64,000 nucleotides of DNA, taken from assembly GCA_023301765.1 (NCBI GenBank), contig JALZUC010000013.1:1-64000 (forward strand), read 5' to 3'. The position numbers were made by a program, and so were the translations under genes. Source of the stretch: Akkermansiaceae bacterium (GTDB taxonomy: Bacteria > Verrucomicrobiota > Verrucomicrobiia > Verrucomicrobiales > Akkermansiaceae). The notes under the pieces are model-generated. The model was not told where the DNA came from and made no database searches. It saw nothing but the letters and a program-made list of their open reading frames with translations. Of the stretch, positions 7,900-17,627 are shown in pieces. Positions within the stretch are counted from its first letter, which is position 1, and each line of letters starts with the position of its first letter.

Positions 7900-8916
7900 C
7901 TAAGCAAAGGCCTTAAGAAATGCCACCTCCAGAGCCAGTTGCTCCTGCACATTAGTACCTAAGTTTGCCTTAAGATTTTCTAATGCCTCCATCCTCTGGA
8001 GCAGATCTGTCAGCGCTTGAGTTTCAGCCACTTTTTTCAATGTTACCTTTTCAGAACATAGCTCAACGCCCTGCACATCACACTTAGTCCGGATTACATC
8101 CCCCATCCACACAATAAGAATTTCTAATAGTTTATCACGCTCCGCGAGATACTCAGACTCAGTATGCCCTTTGTAATATTCTTCGCGACGTTTGAGCCAG
8201 TCACCCTCGGTAGTATTTTTATACTTTAAAGTTTCCTCCTTCAACGCCAAGTCATTGATCTTAGAAATCTCAGCCCGCCTCTTAGCCAACAAAGCACTAA
8301 AAGCAGCACGTAGTGTTAGCGCATTTGCAATATCGCCTAACCCTTGCTTTACCGTGCTTGATAAAGCCGCCAAGAGCTCTTCCTGGGACTCTGAAAGCAC
8401 GCGAGTATCTGCCGCTGACATTAATGGCAGTCTTACACAGCGTGATAGAATAGTAGGCAGTAGTAGCTCTGGAGCATCTGAAAGAAGTAAAAGTAAACAG
8501 TCTGCAGGAGGCTCCTCTAACGTCTTGAGAAATGCGTTCTCCGCTCCCACGCCCATCCGGTCAGCATGCATAATCACACCTACCTTCCACCTCCCCTCAG
8601 AAGAAGCTACATAGAAAGATTTTTCCAATTCACGAATATCATCTACCACAATACGGCGCGACTTCGACGTAGGCCTTACAAGGCGTACTAGATCTCCCTC
8701 AAGCTCTTCTATAGTAGGTGCGCTAACCTCCTCGGCTTCTCCAAAAAGGTTTGACCCACCTCTTACTTCCGGAGGGTTAACCATCGAGATCACCTTTGCT
8801 GCTAATTCAGACTTACCGCTACCCGGCTCTCCTGTTATCAAAAATGCGTGAGCAAGTCTTCCGCGTAAGTGAGCTGCCTCTATTAAACTAAAGGCCTGTT
8901 CCGCTGTAAATGCCAT
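7900..8916 (-). CDS. holB: DNA polymerase III delta' subunit-like clamp loader ATPase
   Basis: This is predicted to be a clamp-loader subunit that helps open the beta clamp and place it on primed DNA. The 338-aa protein has a Walker A run TGEPGSGKSELAAK near residue 30, and the helix KTLEEPPADCLLLLLSD followed by PTILSRCVRLPL, the SRC motif typical of delta'/gamma proteins. The four-cysteine zinc module of gamma/DnaX is absent, supporting delta'. The C-terminal third is helical and charged. A GTG codon three codons upstream is possible, but the ATG (MAFTAEQAF) is favoured. It has no tmk neighbour, unlike in many bacteria, and is flanked by the two TlpA paralogues. Confidence 0.8.
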   Translation of the reverse strand: MAFTAEQAFSLIEAAHLRGRLAHAFLITGEPGSGKSELAAKVISMVNPPEVRGGSNLFGEAEEVSAPTIEELEGDLVRLVRPTSKSRRIVVDDIRELEKSFYVASSEGRWKVGVIMHADRMGVGAENAFLKTLEEPPADCLLLLLSDAPELLLPTILSRCVRLPLMSAADTRVLSESQEELLAALSSTVKQGLGDIANALTLRAAFSALLAKRRAEISKINDLALKEETLKYKNTTEGDWLKRREEYYKGHTESEYLAERDKLLEILIVWMGDVIRTKCDVQGVELCSEKVTLKKVAETQALTDLLQRMEALENLKANLGTNVQEQLALEVAFLKAFA

Positions 8917-9039
8917 GGTCAGCACATCTTGCTGCGCCCTAACGTCAACTCAACTCAAAAAATAAGGAATTATAAAATCATCCAGTCATTTACTCTATCA
9001 AGCTATCATTTTATATGGCCAACTTTATAAAAAACAAAG

Positions 9040-9068
9040 TTGCCCTTACACACCGCTACTTTTAAAAT
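9040..9068 (+). promoter_or_regulatory. Sigma-70-type promoter for TlpA-like copy 2
   Basis: TTGCCC (9040-9045) and TAAAAT (9063-9068) are spaced by 17 bp. The predicted start lies about 10 nt before the ATG at 9086, so the leader is very short and has no Shine-Dalgarno sequence. Confidence 0.5.
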
Positions 9069-9085
9069 CAGACACATCCTAACTT

Positions 9086-9949
9086 ATGATAAAAACAATA
9101 TTAACAACAACTCTTAGCTTTTCGGTTTGCAGCACACTACTTGCTGGACCAGCAGAAGACATCGCCAAAAAACATGCCTCTGCAAGAGCCTTAGAGCTTG
9201 AAACCTACATAAAAGCTAACCCTGAAGCTGATGATAAGGCTGAAGCTGTAGACTATCTGCTTGATGCATATAACCTCACTGAAAACTCAACACGCACCAT
9301 CGCCCTCCTTGAGGAGAAATTTAACAACCTAGGAGCTGGTGAAGACGTAAATGCCCAAGAACTTTACCGCACTGTTAGCACCATCTTTAACCTACACCTA
9401 AATTCTGGTAATAAAGAAGCTGCTAAAAAGCTTCTTGAGTCCGCCACCGCAAAAGGCACAGGTAATAGATCAGAAGATCAATTAGCACGCGGATTCGATC
9501 AGCTCGGCCAAAAACTCAGTCAACCGTCAAAAGGTGAATCTATGGACATCAAGTTCACCAGCCTCGATGGTAAAGAAGTAGATCTTGCTGCCATGAAAGG
9601 CAAAGTAGTCCTCGTAGACTTCTGGGCTACCTGGTGTGGCCCCTGCATTGCAGAACTTCCTCATGTGCAAGAAACATACGAACAATATAAGGAACAAGGT
9701 TTTGAAATTATCGGTATCTCACTGGATAAAGAAGCAGACAAAGAGAAACTTATTACATTTGTAAAAGATAAAAAAATGACCTGGCCTCAACACTTCGATG
9801 GTAAAGGCTGGGGTAACGAGCTTGCTAAGAAATTTGGCATCACCGGTATTCCTGCAACTTACCTTATCGGAAAAGACGGTAAAATTGTAGCAGCAAATTT
9901 ACGTGGTAACGCACTTAAAAAAACTGTCAGCGAGTATATCGCTAAGTAA
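9086..9949 (+). CDS. TlpA-like secreted thioredoxin (copy 2)
   Basis: A second 287-aa copy has a signal peptide (MIKTILTTTLSFSVCSTLLA), a helical N-terminal domain and a TlpA-type thioredoxin domain. The redox motif is in FWATWCGPCIAELPHVQETY near residue 185. Its thioredoxin domain is close to that of the gene at 6964, including GKDGKI.A.NLRG near the end. The N-terminal domains keep the same outline (AEEI/AEDI followed by KHA) but have drifted more. The pair therefore arose by duplication around, or was separated by, holB. It is likely periplasmic. The different N-domains may bind different clients. Confidence 0.88.
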   Translation: MIKTILTTTLSFSVCSTLLAGPAEDIAKKHASARALELETYIKANPEADDKAEAVDYLLDAYNLTENSTRTIALLEEKFNNLGAGEDVNAQELYRTVSTIFNLHLNSGNKEAAKKLLESATAKGTGNRSEDQLARGFDQLGQKLSQPSKGESMDIKFTSLDGKEVDLAAMKGKVVLVDFWATWCGPCIAELPHVQETYEQYKEQGFEIIGISLDKEADKEKLITFVKDKKMTWPQHFDGKGWGNELAKKFGITGIPATYLIGKDGKIVAANLRGNALKKTVSEYIAK

Positions 9950-10118
9950 ATTACAAAACACTCTAAATCACATTAAGTGATTCACTCCAGAGCCTGTTTA
10001 GTAAAATGTCCTTCTGGCTGAAAATTAAAAACCCCAACCAGAAATACATTAACTAGCAGGTCTCTGGAGCCCCCCACGCAGTCCTCCATCCATATTTCAT
10101 AAAAAAGCTAAGCATTCT

Positions 10119-11018
10119 TTAAGATCTAAAATGCTCCCAACCATCACCCAGTGATAGAGCCCCCGCCCCCTCACTAGTCAGCTCACCTATAGCTGTAAGC
10201 CGCAGTGTTGGAAACACCCCTCTCCATTCTTCCTGAAGTGATTCTAACACCTCAGCAGGCACGGTAAAGAGCAGCTCATAATCCTCGCCATCACCTAAGG
10301 CCGCGGAGATATCACACCCCATATTACAGGGAACTGCCTCTTTATTTATAAAGTAGCCACACCCACTCGAATTCGCCAGACGTGGGAGGTCTTTAGCTAC
10401 GCCATCGGAGAGATCCATCATCGAAGTTATCGGATAGTTCTCAACCAGCCATCTAGCCTCCTTCATTCTAGGCGTAAAGCTAAGGTGTTTCTCTAAAATC
10501 GAGCCCCCCAGCTTCCCTGTTACTAAAATCACCTCATTAGGGCGCCCTTCATCACGCCTAACAAGTTGATTTTTATTTACCCAGCCAGTGCCTGAAATAG
10601 AAATCACTGCCGATGAACCAGCAGGTAATGAACTAGTCTCTCCACCACTAATCGTAGCGCCAAATTCAGCAGCACATCGCTCCATACCACGGTAAAGTTG
10701 CTCCACATACTCCACTGCTTGATTCTCCGGCATAACCAAAGTTACTAGCAGCTGAGAAGGCTCACCTCCCATCGCAGCAAAATCACTAATAACCCTAGCG
10801 ATCGCCTTCCACCCTACTTTATGTGCGGAAGTCTCTGGCAAATAATGCACCCCCTCCACGACACAGTCTGTCTTCAGCAGTTGGTAGCGCAGTGCATCAC
10901 CAACATCGATCACCGCACAATCATCCCCTGGCCCGACAACAAGGTCTTCACCTTTTCCGAGCCCCTTAATAAGTTTCTTAATAAGAGCGTCCTCTCCAAT
11001 ATCCTTGAGATAATTCAC
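10119..11018 (-). CDS. thiL: Thiamine-monophosphate kinase
   Basis: The enzyme phosphorylates thiamine monophosphate with ATP to give the cofactor thiamine diphosphate. The 299-aa protein has the PurM/ThiL fold signatures: IGEDALIKKL at the start, VGPGDDCAVIDVG near residue 28, ISDFAAMGGEPSQLLVTL near 90, SGGETS, and MDLSDGVAKDLPRLA near 205. The start is GTG. On the minus strand a perfect TATAAT occurs at 11045-11040, about 22 bp upstream, and could be its -10 box. No other thi gene is present in the window and no TPP riboswitch was seen. Confidence 0.93.
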   Translation of the reverse strand: MNYLKDIGEDALIKKLIKGLGKGEDLVVGPGDDCAVIDVGDALRYQLLKTDCVVEGVHYLPETSAHKVGWKAIARVISDFAAMGGEPSQLLVTLVMPENQAVEYVEQLYRGMERCAAEFGATISGGETSSLPAGSSAVISISGTGWVNKNQLVRRDEGRPNEVILVTGKLGGSILEKHLSFTPRMKEARWLVENYPITSMMDLSDGVAKDLPRLANSSGCGYFINKEAVPCNMGCDISAALGDGEDYELLFTVPAEVLESLQEEWRGVFPTLRLTAIGELTSEGAGALSLGDGWEHFRS

Positions 11019-11099
11019 AGCTGCGCCATTTGACCTAAAATTATAGATAAACCCAAAACAATTCCTCAGAAATTTATCACGTAATTTCTGTGATTATGG

Positions 11100-13751
11100 G
11101 TGAAAATACCGCATACTACTGGTGTGCCCATTCGATTACTTATTCTCTTAACACTCCTTGCGCTACCTCTTGCAGCCGCACCCAGCCGCACCACGGCTAT
11201 GCAGGAGCTTGCGGAAAATACATTATATCAAGAAGGTGCCAAAGCAATGGATGGAAAACTACCTGATATTGCCATTGGTAAATTCCGTGAAACACTAGAA
11301 AGTAAAACACTCAGTACAGACGCTGAAGCATTCACAAAGCTAGCTCTAGCAGAAGCACTAATCCGCTCAAGTCTAAGTGATCAGGGAACCCCCCGTCAAG
11401 CAGCTGACGCGCTCGGCATCTTGGACAATAACGAACTTGCCGAGCTCCCCTCTACCCCAGTCTGGCAGTCAGAAGCCTACGCTGCACTTGGTCGCTATCA
11501 AGATGCTGAAGAAATCCTTGCTCAGATCAAAAACACACACCCACTCTACAGCCATACCCAGCTGGCTAGAGCCCGTATTCAGATCGCGCTCGAGAAAAAA
11601 GACGCCGCTGTCATTACACTTAACACTCTCTCCAGCTCGAAGGTAACCAAAGTGAAAAATACGGCAAACCTGCTCGCTGCTGAAATCTATATCGAACAAA
11701 AACGTTTTGATCTAGCCGCTAAGGCACTGGAAAATATTGATACCCAGAGCGCTACAGCAGCTAAGCTAAAAGAATATCTACAAGCACGCCTCTTACTCGG
11801 TGAAGGCAAATCAAAAGAAGCTATAACCCAGTTTCAGTCTCTGATCACTGCACCAGAGTTACTCAATGTTCGTATATATCGCGCATGTATCCTAGGTCAT
11901 GCTGACGCTCAGGCCGCTGATAATCAAATAGATGAAGCCATCAGCACTCTAGTAACATACCTCACCTCTAACCCTGACGCAGCCCTCATCCAGCCCTTCT
12001 TCATTCGTCTAGCACTTCTCCTTCCACAAGAACTCGCTCTAAGTCACCCCACACTAGTAAAACTCCGTGAATGGAGTAACGAGAAAATCATCAATGAGAA
12101 CATCCTCATCCCTGTAGGCGACTCTGCATCTACACCACTACTCAGCCCCCCCTCACCAAATACTCAAAATGATCGTGCCACACTAGCACTATACTACCGA
12201 GCTAAGCTACTAGCTAGATCCACCAATGAGGCACACCACCTACGAGCCCTCTCCCTCTTTTCCAGACTCCGAGCACTTCAGCCCGCCCCTTACTCCGCAC
12301 CTACTGAAATCTACCTCAAGCTCGCCTCCACATCACTACTAGACACAGCCTACCTCCACCTAAAACAGAAAAAAAACCAACGAGCTACCTACACACTCAG
12401 CGTTATAGAAAAGGTAGCATACTCACAGGAACTTAAAGACAGAGCAAGCTACCTCAGAGGCTTCCTCTTAGCTGATGAGCTACGCTATGATGAAGCCCTA
12501 TCAGCCTTTAACCTTGCACGCCTTTCCTCCTCATCAGACATGGCCTCTGCCGCCAGTATTAACGCTGGTATTATGTCACTTCTATCCAGTAACTTAACAG
12601 CATTTGAAAAAATAGCCGCCTCTCACGAAAAGCAAAAAGAGCTCCGTATCTCACTCCTTCTAGAACGGGCCCTTTGGAAATCAAGCGTCGGAGATAGCTC
12701 CTCCCGTAATGATCTGGAATCCTTCATCATTGCTTACCCTAATCATACACGTGAAAATGAAGCCCGCCTTGCCCTCGCCTCCGCCTGTGTTGATATTGCC
12801 CCAGTTGACCTTATTTTAGCCAGAGCTCAGCTAGAGCTTATTAGCCCTCGGCTGACTAATGAAGCAGATCAATTCATCATAACACGTATCGGGATCCGTG
12901 CCGAAGAGCTTTCACAAAACTGGACTGCAGCCATCTCATTTGCAGATATTTATATTAAAAAATTCCCTGAAAGTAAAAACACACCCTCCATTCTGCTCAA
13001 AAAAGGCGAGGCACTCTACCACAATGAAGACTTTAACGCCTCCCGCAGAGTATTTCAGGATATCACAGCAAAATACCCTGAAAGTGAACTGAAGGACTTT
13101 GCTGACTTCTACGCCGCCATGGCAGCACGACTTGGAGGAACTACACAATCACGAGAAGAGTGTATCCCCATGTTCCAGCAAATTATCGATAGTAAAAACA
13201 CTCTAGCCAATGAAGCACGTATCCAGCAATCACGTATCCTTATCGATCTACGCCGATACGAAGCAGCAGAAAAGACCCTGACACCTCTAAAAAAATCTGA
13301 ACAAGCATCTATTCGCCGTGACGCCGGCATCCTACTTGCCGACTGCTTACACCGTCAAGGAGCTCTTAACGGTAATAAATATGAAGGCTCCATAGAAATC
13401 TACAACAGCCTATTAGCTGAAAACAACTTACCCCATTCATGGAACCACCGTATTCACTACCTCCGGGGTCAAACCTATGAAAGCATGAAACTCCGCGGTA
13501 AAGCACTAGACTCTTATCTAGATATCATTCTCCGTGCCGATGCCAAACTATCCCAAACAGAGGAAAGTGAAGAATGGTTCTGGTTCTACCGCTGTGGCTT
13601 CAAAGCCCTCGCTATGCTAGAAGCAGATAAACGCTGGGAAGCTGCAGTAAAACTAGCTCGCCGCATCTCAGTATTTAAAGGCCCTCGCGCAGAAGAAGCA
13701 AAAAAAAGAGCGCTCAATCTTGCCAATACCCACATGATCTGGGAGGACTAA
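11100..13751 (+). CDS. Large secreted TPR-repeat protein (883 aa)
   Basis: A GTG start gives a clear signal peptide (hydrophobic run LLILLTLLALPLAAA, residues 13-27). An out-of-frame ATG four bases upstream is not the start. The rest is almost entirely helical TPR/Sel1-like repeats, with recurring patterns of Ala, Leu and Tyr such as AEEILAQIKNTHPLYSH, SAAEKL-type helices and the late repeat ILLKKGEALYHNEDFNAS. TamA/BamD-like tetratricopeptide scaffolds look similar, but no catalytic domain is visible. It is probably periplasmic or outer-membrane associated. It runs divergently from thiL and is followed 27 bp later by coaD. I cannot assign a function. Confidence 0.8.
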   Translation: MKIPHTTGVPIRLLILLTLLALPLAAAPSRTTAMQELAENTLYQEGAKAMDGKLPDIAIGKFRETLESKTLSTDAEAFTKLALAEALIRSSLSDQGTPRQAADALGILDNNELAELPSTPVWQSEAYAALGRYQDAEEILAQIKNTHPLYSHTQLARARIQIALEKKDAAVITLNTLSSSKVTKVKNTANLLAAEIYIEQKRFDLAAKALENIDTQSATAAKLKEYLQARLLLGEGKSKEAITQFQSLITAPELLNVRIYRACILGHADAQAADNQIDEAISTLVTYLTSNPDAALIQPFFIRLALLLPQELALSHPTLVKLREWSNEKIINENILIPVGDSASTPLLSPPSPNTQNDRATLALYYRAKLLARSTNEAHHLRALSLFSRLRALQPAPYSAPTEIYLKLASTSLLDTAYLHLKQKKNQRATYTLSVIEKVAYSQELKDRASYLRGFLLADELRYDEALSAFNLARLSSSSDMASAASINAGIMSLLSSNLTAFEKIAASHEKQKELRISLLLERALWKSSVGDSSSRNDLESFIIAYPNHTRENEARLALASACVDIAPVDLILARAQLELISPRLTNEADQFIITRIGIRAEELSQNWTAAISFADIYIKKFPESKNTPSILLKKGEALYHNEDFNASRRVFQDITAKYPESELKDFADFYAAMAARLGGTTQSREECIPMFQQIIDSKNTLANEARIQQSRILIDLRRYEAAEKTLTPLKKSEQASIRRDAGILLADCLHRQGALNGNKYEGSIEIYNSLLAENNLPHSWNHRIHYLRGQTYESMKLRGKALDSYLDIILRADAKLSQTEESEEWFWFYRCGFKALAMLEADKRWEAAVKLARRISVFKGPRAEEAKKRALNLANTHMIWED

Positions 13752-13778
13752 TTTTCACAATACACCACTACTACCCTC

Positions 13779-14270
13779 ATGCGCACAGCCGTCTACGCCG
13801 GATCCTTTGATCCCCCCACTAATGGTCATCTCTGGATGATTGAACGAGGCTTGGAAATGTTTGACCGTCTCTACGTTGCCATTGGTAACAACTCATCTAA
13901 AACCTACAGCTTCAGCGTTGAGGAAAGAATTAAGCTCCTATCTGAATCCACTCCATCATGTGAGCGGCTCACTATTTCTAAATTTAATAATCGCTACCTC
14001 GTGGACTACGCCCGTGATGTAAATGCACAATACATCCTAAGAGGTATACGATCATCTGGAGACTTTGAATATGAACGTGTTATGCGCCACATCAATGGTG
14101 ATATGGCACCAAAGATTACCACAACATTTCTCATGCCGCCACGCGATATTGCAGAACTATCATCCAGTATGGTCAAAAGCCTAATCGGCCCAGAAGGATG
14201 GCAAGACCCCGTCCGCCGTTACGTACCAAACCCTGTTTTCAAAGCACTAGAAAAAATGAATCGTAACTAA
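13779..14270 (+). CDS. coaD: Phosphopantetheine adenylyltransferase
   Basis: This enzyme catalyses the penultimate step of coenzyme A synthesis, transferring AMP from ATP to 4'-phosphopantetheine. At 163 aa it has the normal bacterial length. Signatures are AGSFDPPTNGHLWMIERG (residues 7-24, containing the TxGH motif), the RGIRSSGDFEYERVMRHIN segment near 88-106, and ELSSSMVKSLI (the ISSxxVR-like motif) near 128. It lies 27 bp after the large TPR gene and is probably transcribed with it. Confidence 0.95.
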   Translation: MRTAVYAGSFDPPTNGHLWMIERGLEMFDRLYVAIGNNSSKTYSFSVEERIKLLSESTPSCERLTISKFNNRYLVDYARDVNAQYILRGIRSSGDFEYERVMRHINGDMAPKITTTFLMPPRDIAELSSSMVKSLIGPEGWQDPVRRYVPNPVFKALEKMNRN

Positions 14271-14324
14271 AAAAACATTCTATCAGCAAGCTTACTCCAC
14301 TCTCCAACGTATCATGTAGGGCGC

Positions 14325-14353
14325 TTGCGAACCAGTGATCACAATGCTAAAAT
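14325..14353 (+). promoter_or_regulatory. Sigma-70-type promoter for mscS
   Basis: TTGCGA (14325-14330) and TAAAAT (14348-14353) are spaced by 17 bp, about 47 bp before the ATG at 14401. This suggests that the mscS-ribBA-secreted protein run is a transcription unit separate from coaD. Confidence 0.5.
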
Positions 14354-14400
14354 TAGACAGCTAACACAGAAAGCTCTACTACCTCGCACCTCCCTCAGCT

Positions 14401-15708
14401 ATGCCTGACATACAGACCATAAAGAACACACTCTACGCACTTGTTGATGATCAGCAGGACTATTGGCAGTGGGCATCTATTACTGTATGTATTCTAGCAG
14501 CTATTGGCGTATCAGTTATTCTTAAGCGTACACTCTTTGCCAGAGGCTCTACCTGTAATCAATTCTGCTGGCGGTTTTTTGATACAGGAAAAAGTATTAG
14601 TGTCATACCTGCCATCACCTGCTTTCTACTATGGCTTACATGGTCTGCTAGAGATAACTGGTCAGCTAACCTAGCGGCAGGAGGACATGCCCCTATTCCC
14701 AGTAACTTTATTGAGACCGCCGCACTGTTAATCACCGCATTTGTTATCTATCAGCTAGCTACTGCAATCTCTAAAGGTCGCGCAGCCCCCCGTTTTCTAG
14801 GTGGCTGTATGCTCTTTATATTTGCCTTACACCTTTTCGGCTGGTTAGAGCCTCTAAGTGCTGCTCTGCGCAATATTAGCATACCACTCGGAAGTATAGA
14901 AATTAACTTATGGTCCACCATTTCCGGCATAGGTGCAATGTTCCTCCTACTATGGCTAGTAGGGCTCTCCACACGTTTTATTGATGCTCTAGTGCAGCCA
15001 CGTAGTGAAATCCCACCATCCATCAAAGTCCTCATTGGTAAAGCCTCCAGAATCATACTTTACGTGGGAGCTATCGCTTGGGCTCTCAAAATAGGTGGTG
15101 TCCCACTTGGCGGACTAGCTGTATTCTCCGGAGCACTAGGTTTAGGTCTTGGATTTGGTCTTCAAAAAGTCATCTCTAACCTAGTTTCAGGTGTAATCAT
15201 CCTACTCGACAAATCAATAAAGCCTGGTGACGTGATTGAAATCGATGGCACCTTTGGTTGGATCAACTCCATCCGCACACGCTACATCTCAGTAATCACG
15301 CGTGACCGAAAAGAAATCCTCATACCTAACGAAGACTTTGTCACCAATAAGGTCGTCAACTGGTCATTCACAGACCGCATCGTAAGAATTAAAGCTGATG
15401 TTGGTATTTCCTACTGCTCAGATGTCCCTCACGCTATTGAAGTTTGTAAAACCGCCGTAAAAACTATTCCTCGCGTACTAGTCGACCCACCACCAAACTG
15501 TCACCTTATGAGCTTTGGTAATTCATCCATTGAATTACAAGTAAGGTTCTGGATCGATGACGCACCTCAAGGAGTAAGTAACATCCGTTCGGATGTTTTA
15601 CTTGCCATATGGAAAGCCTTTAAAGAGCACGACATTAAAATCCCCTTTCCTCAACGCGATATTTATATCAAATCCACACCACCTTCAGCACTACCATTAG
15701 ACAGCTGA
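14401..15708 (+). CDS. MscS-family mechanosensitive channel
   Basis: This is a predicted inner-membrane channel that opens under membrane tension to release solutes in hypo-osmotic shock. The 435-aa protein has several N-terminal helices (about residues 24-165), then the pore helix and hinge GALGLGLGFGLQKVISNLVSG (about 238-258), rich in Gly/Ala as in MscS TM3. The beta domain follows, including PGDVIEIDGTFGWINSIRTRY and LIPNEDFVTNKVVNWS, and then the C-terminal alpha/beta cage. It has more N-terminal helices than E. coli MscS, resembling the larger YbdG/KefA-like branch. It is followed 18 bp later by ribBA. Confidence 0.9.
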   Translation: MPDIQTIKNTLYALVDDQQDYWQWASITVCILAAIGVSVILKRTLFARGSTCNQFCWRFFDTGKSISVIPAITCFLLWLTWSARDNWSANLAAGGHAPIPSNFIETAALLITAFVIYQLATAISKGRAAPRFLGGCMLFIFALHLFGWLEPLSAALRNISIPLGSIEINLWSTISGIGAMFLLLWLVGLSTRFIDALVQPRSEIPPSIKVLIGKASRIILYVGAIAWALKIGGVPLGGLAVFSGALGLGLGFGLQKVISNLVSGVIILLDKSIKPGDVIEIDGTFGWINSIRTRYISVITRDRKEILIPNEDFVTNKVVNWSFTDRIVRIKADVGISYCSDVPHAIEVCKTAVKTIPRVLVDPPPNCHLMSFGNSSIELQVRFWIDDAPQGVSNIRSDVLLAIWKAFKEHDIKIPFPQRDIYIKSTPPSALPLDS

Positions 15709-15726
15709 TCCAGCACTCTACTCTCC

Positions 15727-16944
15727 ATGTCCGAACTTACACACCACCCCATCCATGAAATCATCGCAGAAATAGCGGCAGGTAACATGGTAATCGTCAC
15801 AGATGACCCTGGCCGAGAAAATGAAGCTGATCTAGTAGCAGCGGCATCTAAAATCACACCAGAAACCATTGCCTTCATGGCCAATCACGGTCGAGGCCTC
15901 ATCTGCGCTCCCATTTCAGCAGCTCGTGCCAGAGAGCTTAACCTGCCCCCCATGGCACCGCGTAATACAGAGTCTCAGAAAACAGCCTTTACAATCTCCA
16001 TTGATGCCTCGGAAGGTATTACCACTGGTATCTCTGCGGCAGATCGCGCACGTGCTATCCAGCTACTTACTGACCCTCATGCAAATGCAGACTCCTTCGT
16101 ACAGCCTGGTCATATCTTCCCCCTCCAAGGAGTTACTGGAGGAGTGCTACGTAGAGCTGGACACACAGAAGCAGCTATTGACCTAGCTCGCTTAGCAAAG
16201 CTCCCAGAAGCAGGAGTCATCTGCGAAATCATGAATGAAGACGGCACCATGGCACGTGCTGGAGAGCTTGGAGAATACCAAGAAAAACACGGACTAAAAG
16301 CCTGCACCATCGCTGACCTTATCGAATACCGCCGCAGGTCAGAGAAACTTGTTAACAAGGGCGAAACTATCGCCATGCCCACAGACTACGGCGATTTTAA
16401 CTGCCATCTCTACTACATAGAGAACTCCGCTGATGGAGCCGCTACCAGTAGCCACCACCTTGCATTCACACATGGTGATATAAACCCTGACGAGCCCACC
16501 CTCGTAAGAGTACACTCAGAGTGTCTCACCGGCGACGTCTTTCACTCACAGCGCTGTGATTGTGGTGGCCAGCTAGATACCGCTATGCGTCAGATTGCAG
16601 AAGAAGGAGGCGTATTACTCTACCTACGCCAAGAAGGCCGAGGAATAGGACTACCAGCTAAAATCCATGCCTACAAACTTCAAGAACAAGGGCTAGACAC
16701 CATCGAGGCTAATGAAAAATTAGGCTACGGCTCAGACCTACGTGACTATGGTATGGGAGCTCAGATACTCTATGACCTCGGAGTAAGAAAAATCAAACTA
16801 CTCACCAATAACCCTAAAAAAATGATCGGTCTAGAAGGTTACAATTTGGAAATTACGGAGCAAATCCCTCTAAGTTTACCATCAAACCCTCATAACGAAA
16901 ACTACCTCAATACTAAAAAGAACCGTATGGGACACACCCTGTAG
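15727..16944 (+). CDS. ribBA: Bifunctional DHBP synthase / GTP cyclohydrolase II
   Basis: The protein makes both early riboflavin precursors. The N-terminal half (about 1-205) converts ribulose 5-phosphate to 3,4-dihydroxy-2-butanone 4-phosphate and shows the acidic DDPGRENEADL motif and the GHIFPLQ and GHTEAAIDLARL segments. The C-terminal half opens the GTP ring. Its zinc ligands lie in SECLTGDVFHSQRCDCGGQL, followed by RQEGRGIGL and the YGMGAQIL region. The 405-aa length is standard and both halves look intact. No ribD, ribE or ribH is nearby, and no FMN riboswitch was seen upstream. It probably shares the mscS promoter. Confidence 0.96.
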   Translation: MSELTHHPIHEIIAEIAAGNMVIVTDDPGRENEADLVAAASKITPETIAFMANHGRGLICAPISAARARELNLPPMAPRNTESQKTAFTISIDASEGITTGISAADRARAIQLLTDPHANADSFVQPGHIFPLQGVTGGVLRRAGHTEAAIDLARLAKLPEAGVICEIMNEDGTMARAGELGEYQEKHGLKACTIADLIEYRRRSEKLVNKGETIAMPTDYGDFNCHLYYIENSADGAATSSHHLAFTHGDINPDEPTLVRVHSECLTGDVFHSQRCDCGGQLDTAMRQIAEEGGVLLYLRQEGRGIGLPAKIHAYKLQEQGLDTIEANEKLGYGSDLRDYGMGAQILYDLGVRKIKLLTNNPKKMIGLEGYNLEITEQIPLSLPSNPHNENYLNTKKNRMGHTL

Positions 16945-16957
16945 GATAATAAATGTG

Positions 16958-17536
16958 ATGAAAAAACTAATTCGGACATTATCCATCACATACCTAGCGC
17001 TAGTGGCACTCACAGCCGTAGCCTTCGCCCAGATTACCACTCTTAAGGACGCTCTTAATACAGCACTCAAACAAAAAGACATAGCCTCAGTCGGCGAGAG
17101 CATGAAGCTATACAGCGCTAGCGCATACCGAAAAGGTAAACGGGGCTCCTGGTCCTTCACCTTTTATGATGGTCGTGATCTCTACCATACCCTCAGAGTA
17201 GATACCAGAGCGAGGACCTACTACACAACTAAACCTAAAGGCCGCCAAAGTATCCTTCAAGACCTCGACTTCTCTAAACTCCCTGCACCCACTTCTGTAA
17301 TCGTAGTGGATGCCCTTAATAGATCCAAAGCCGCCCTAACTGCTCTGGGCTTTAAACCCACTAACAGTGGCAACTATCGAATCAACTACCACCTGCGTAG
17401 TGCCGTTCACCAGAAATCTACAGCCATACACACCTTCCACGTAAGCCTACCCACTAATGACGGCCAACAGGGAAAAACGGTAACATTTAAAAATGGCACA
17501 TTAGATACCGTCTCTAACTCTTCCATCCAAGACTAA
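16958..17536 (+). CDS. Secreted protein of unknown function (192 aa)
   Basis: A signal peptide (MKKLIRTLSITYLALVALTAVAFA, residues 1-24) is followed by a mixed alpha/beta domain with many Tyr, Thr and basic residues, for example SWSFTFYDGRDLYHTLRVDT. I do not recognise the family. The sequence hints at a small beta-rich periplasmic domain. A GTG codon directly precedes the ATG. It lies 13 bp after ribBA and is probably the last gene of that transcript. Its C-terminus is polar with no anchor. Confidence 0.65.
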   Translation: MKKLIRTLSITYLALVALTAVAFAQITTLKDALNTALKQKDIASVGESMKLYSASAYRKGKRGSWSFTFYDGRDLYHTLRVDTRARTYYTTKPKGRQSILQDLDFSKLPAPTSVIVVDALNRSKAALTALGFKPTNSGNYRINYHLRSAVHQKSTAIHTFHVSLPTNDGQQGKTVTFKNGTLDTVSNSSIQD

Positions 17537-17627
17537 CCTCCCCCCTTAATTACACAAAGCACTTGAGCTAAGAAAGGGGCGTGCTCTCGGTATCACATAT
17601 TTATAAAAGCTTATCTTTAGTAAAGTC

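Noticed and set aside
9965-10050. Short inverted repeats between TlpA copy 2 and thiL as a terminator
   Set aside because: AATCAC/GTGATT and TTCTGG/CCAGAA stems lack T-tracts and have long or irregular loops.
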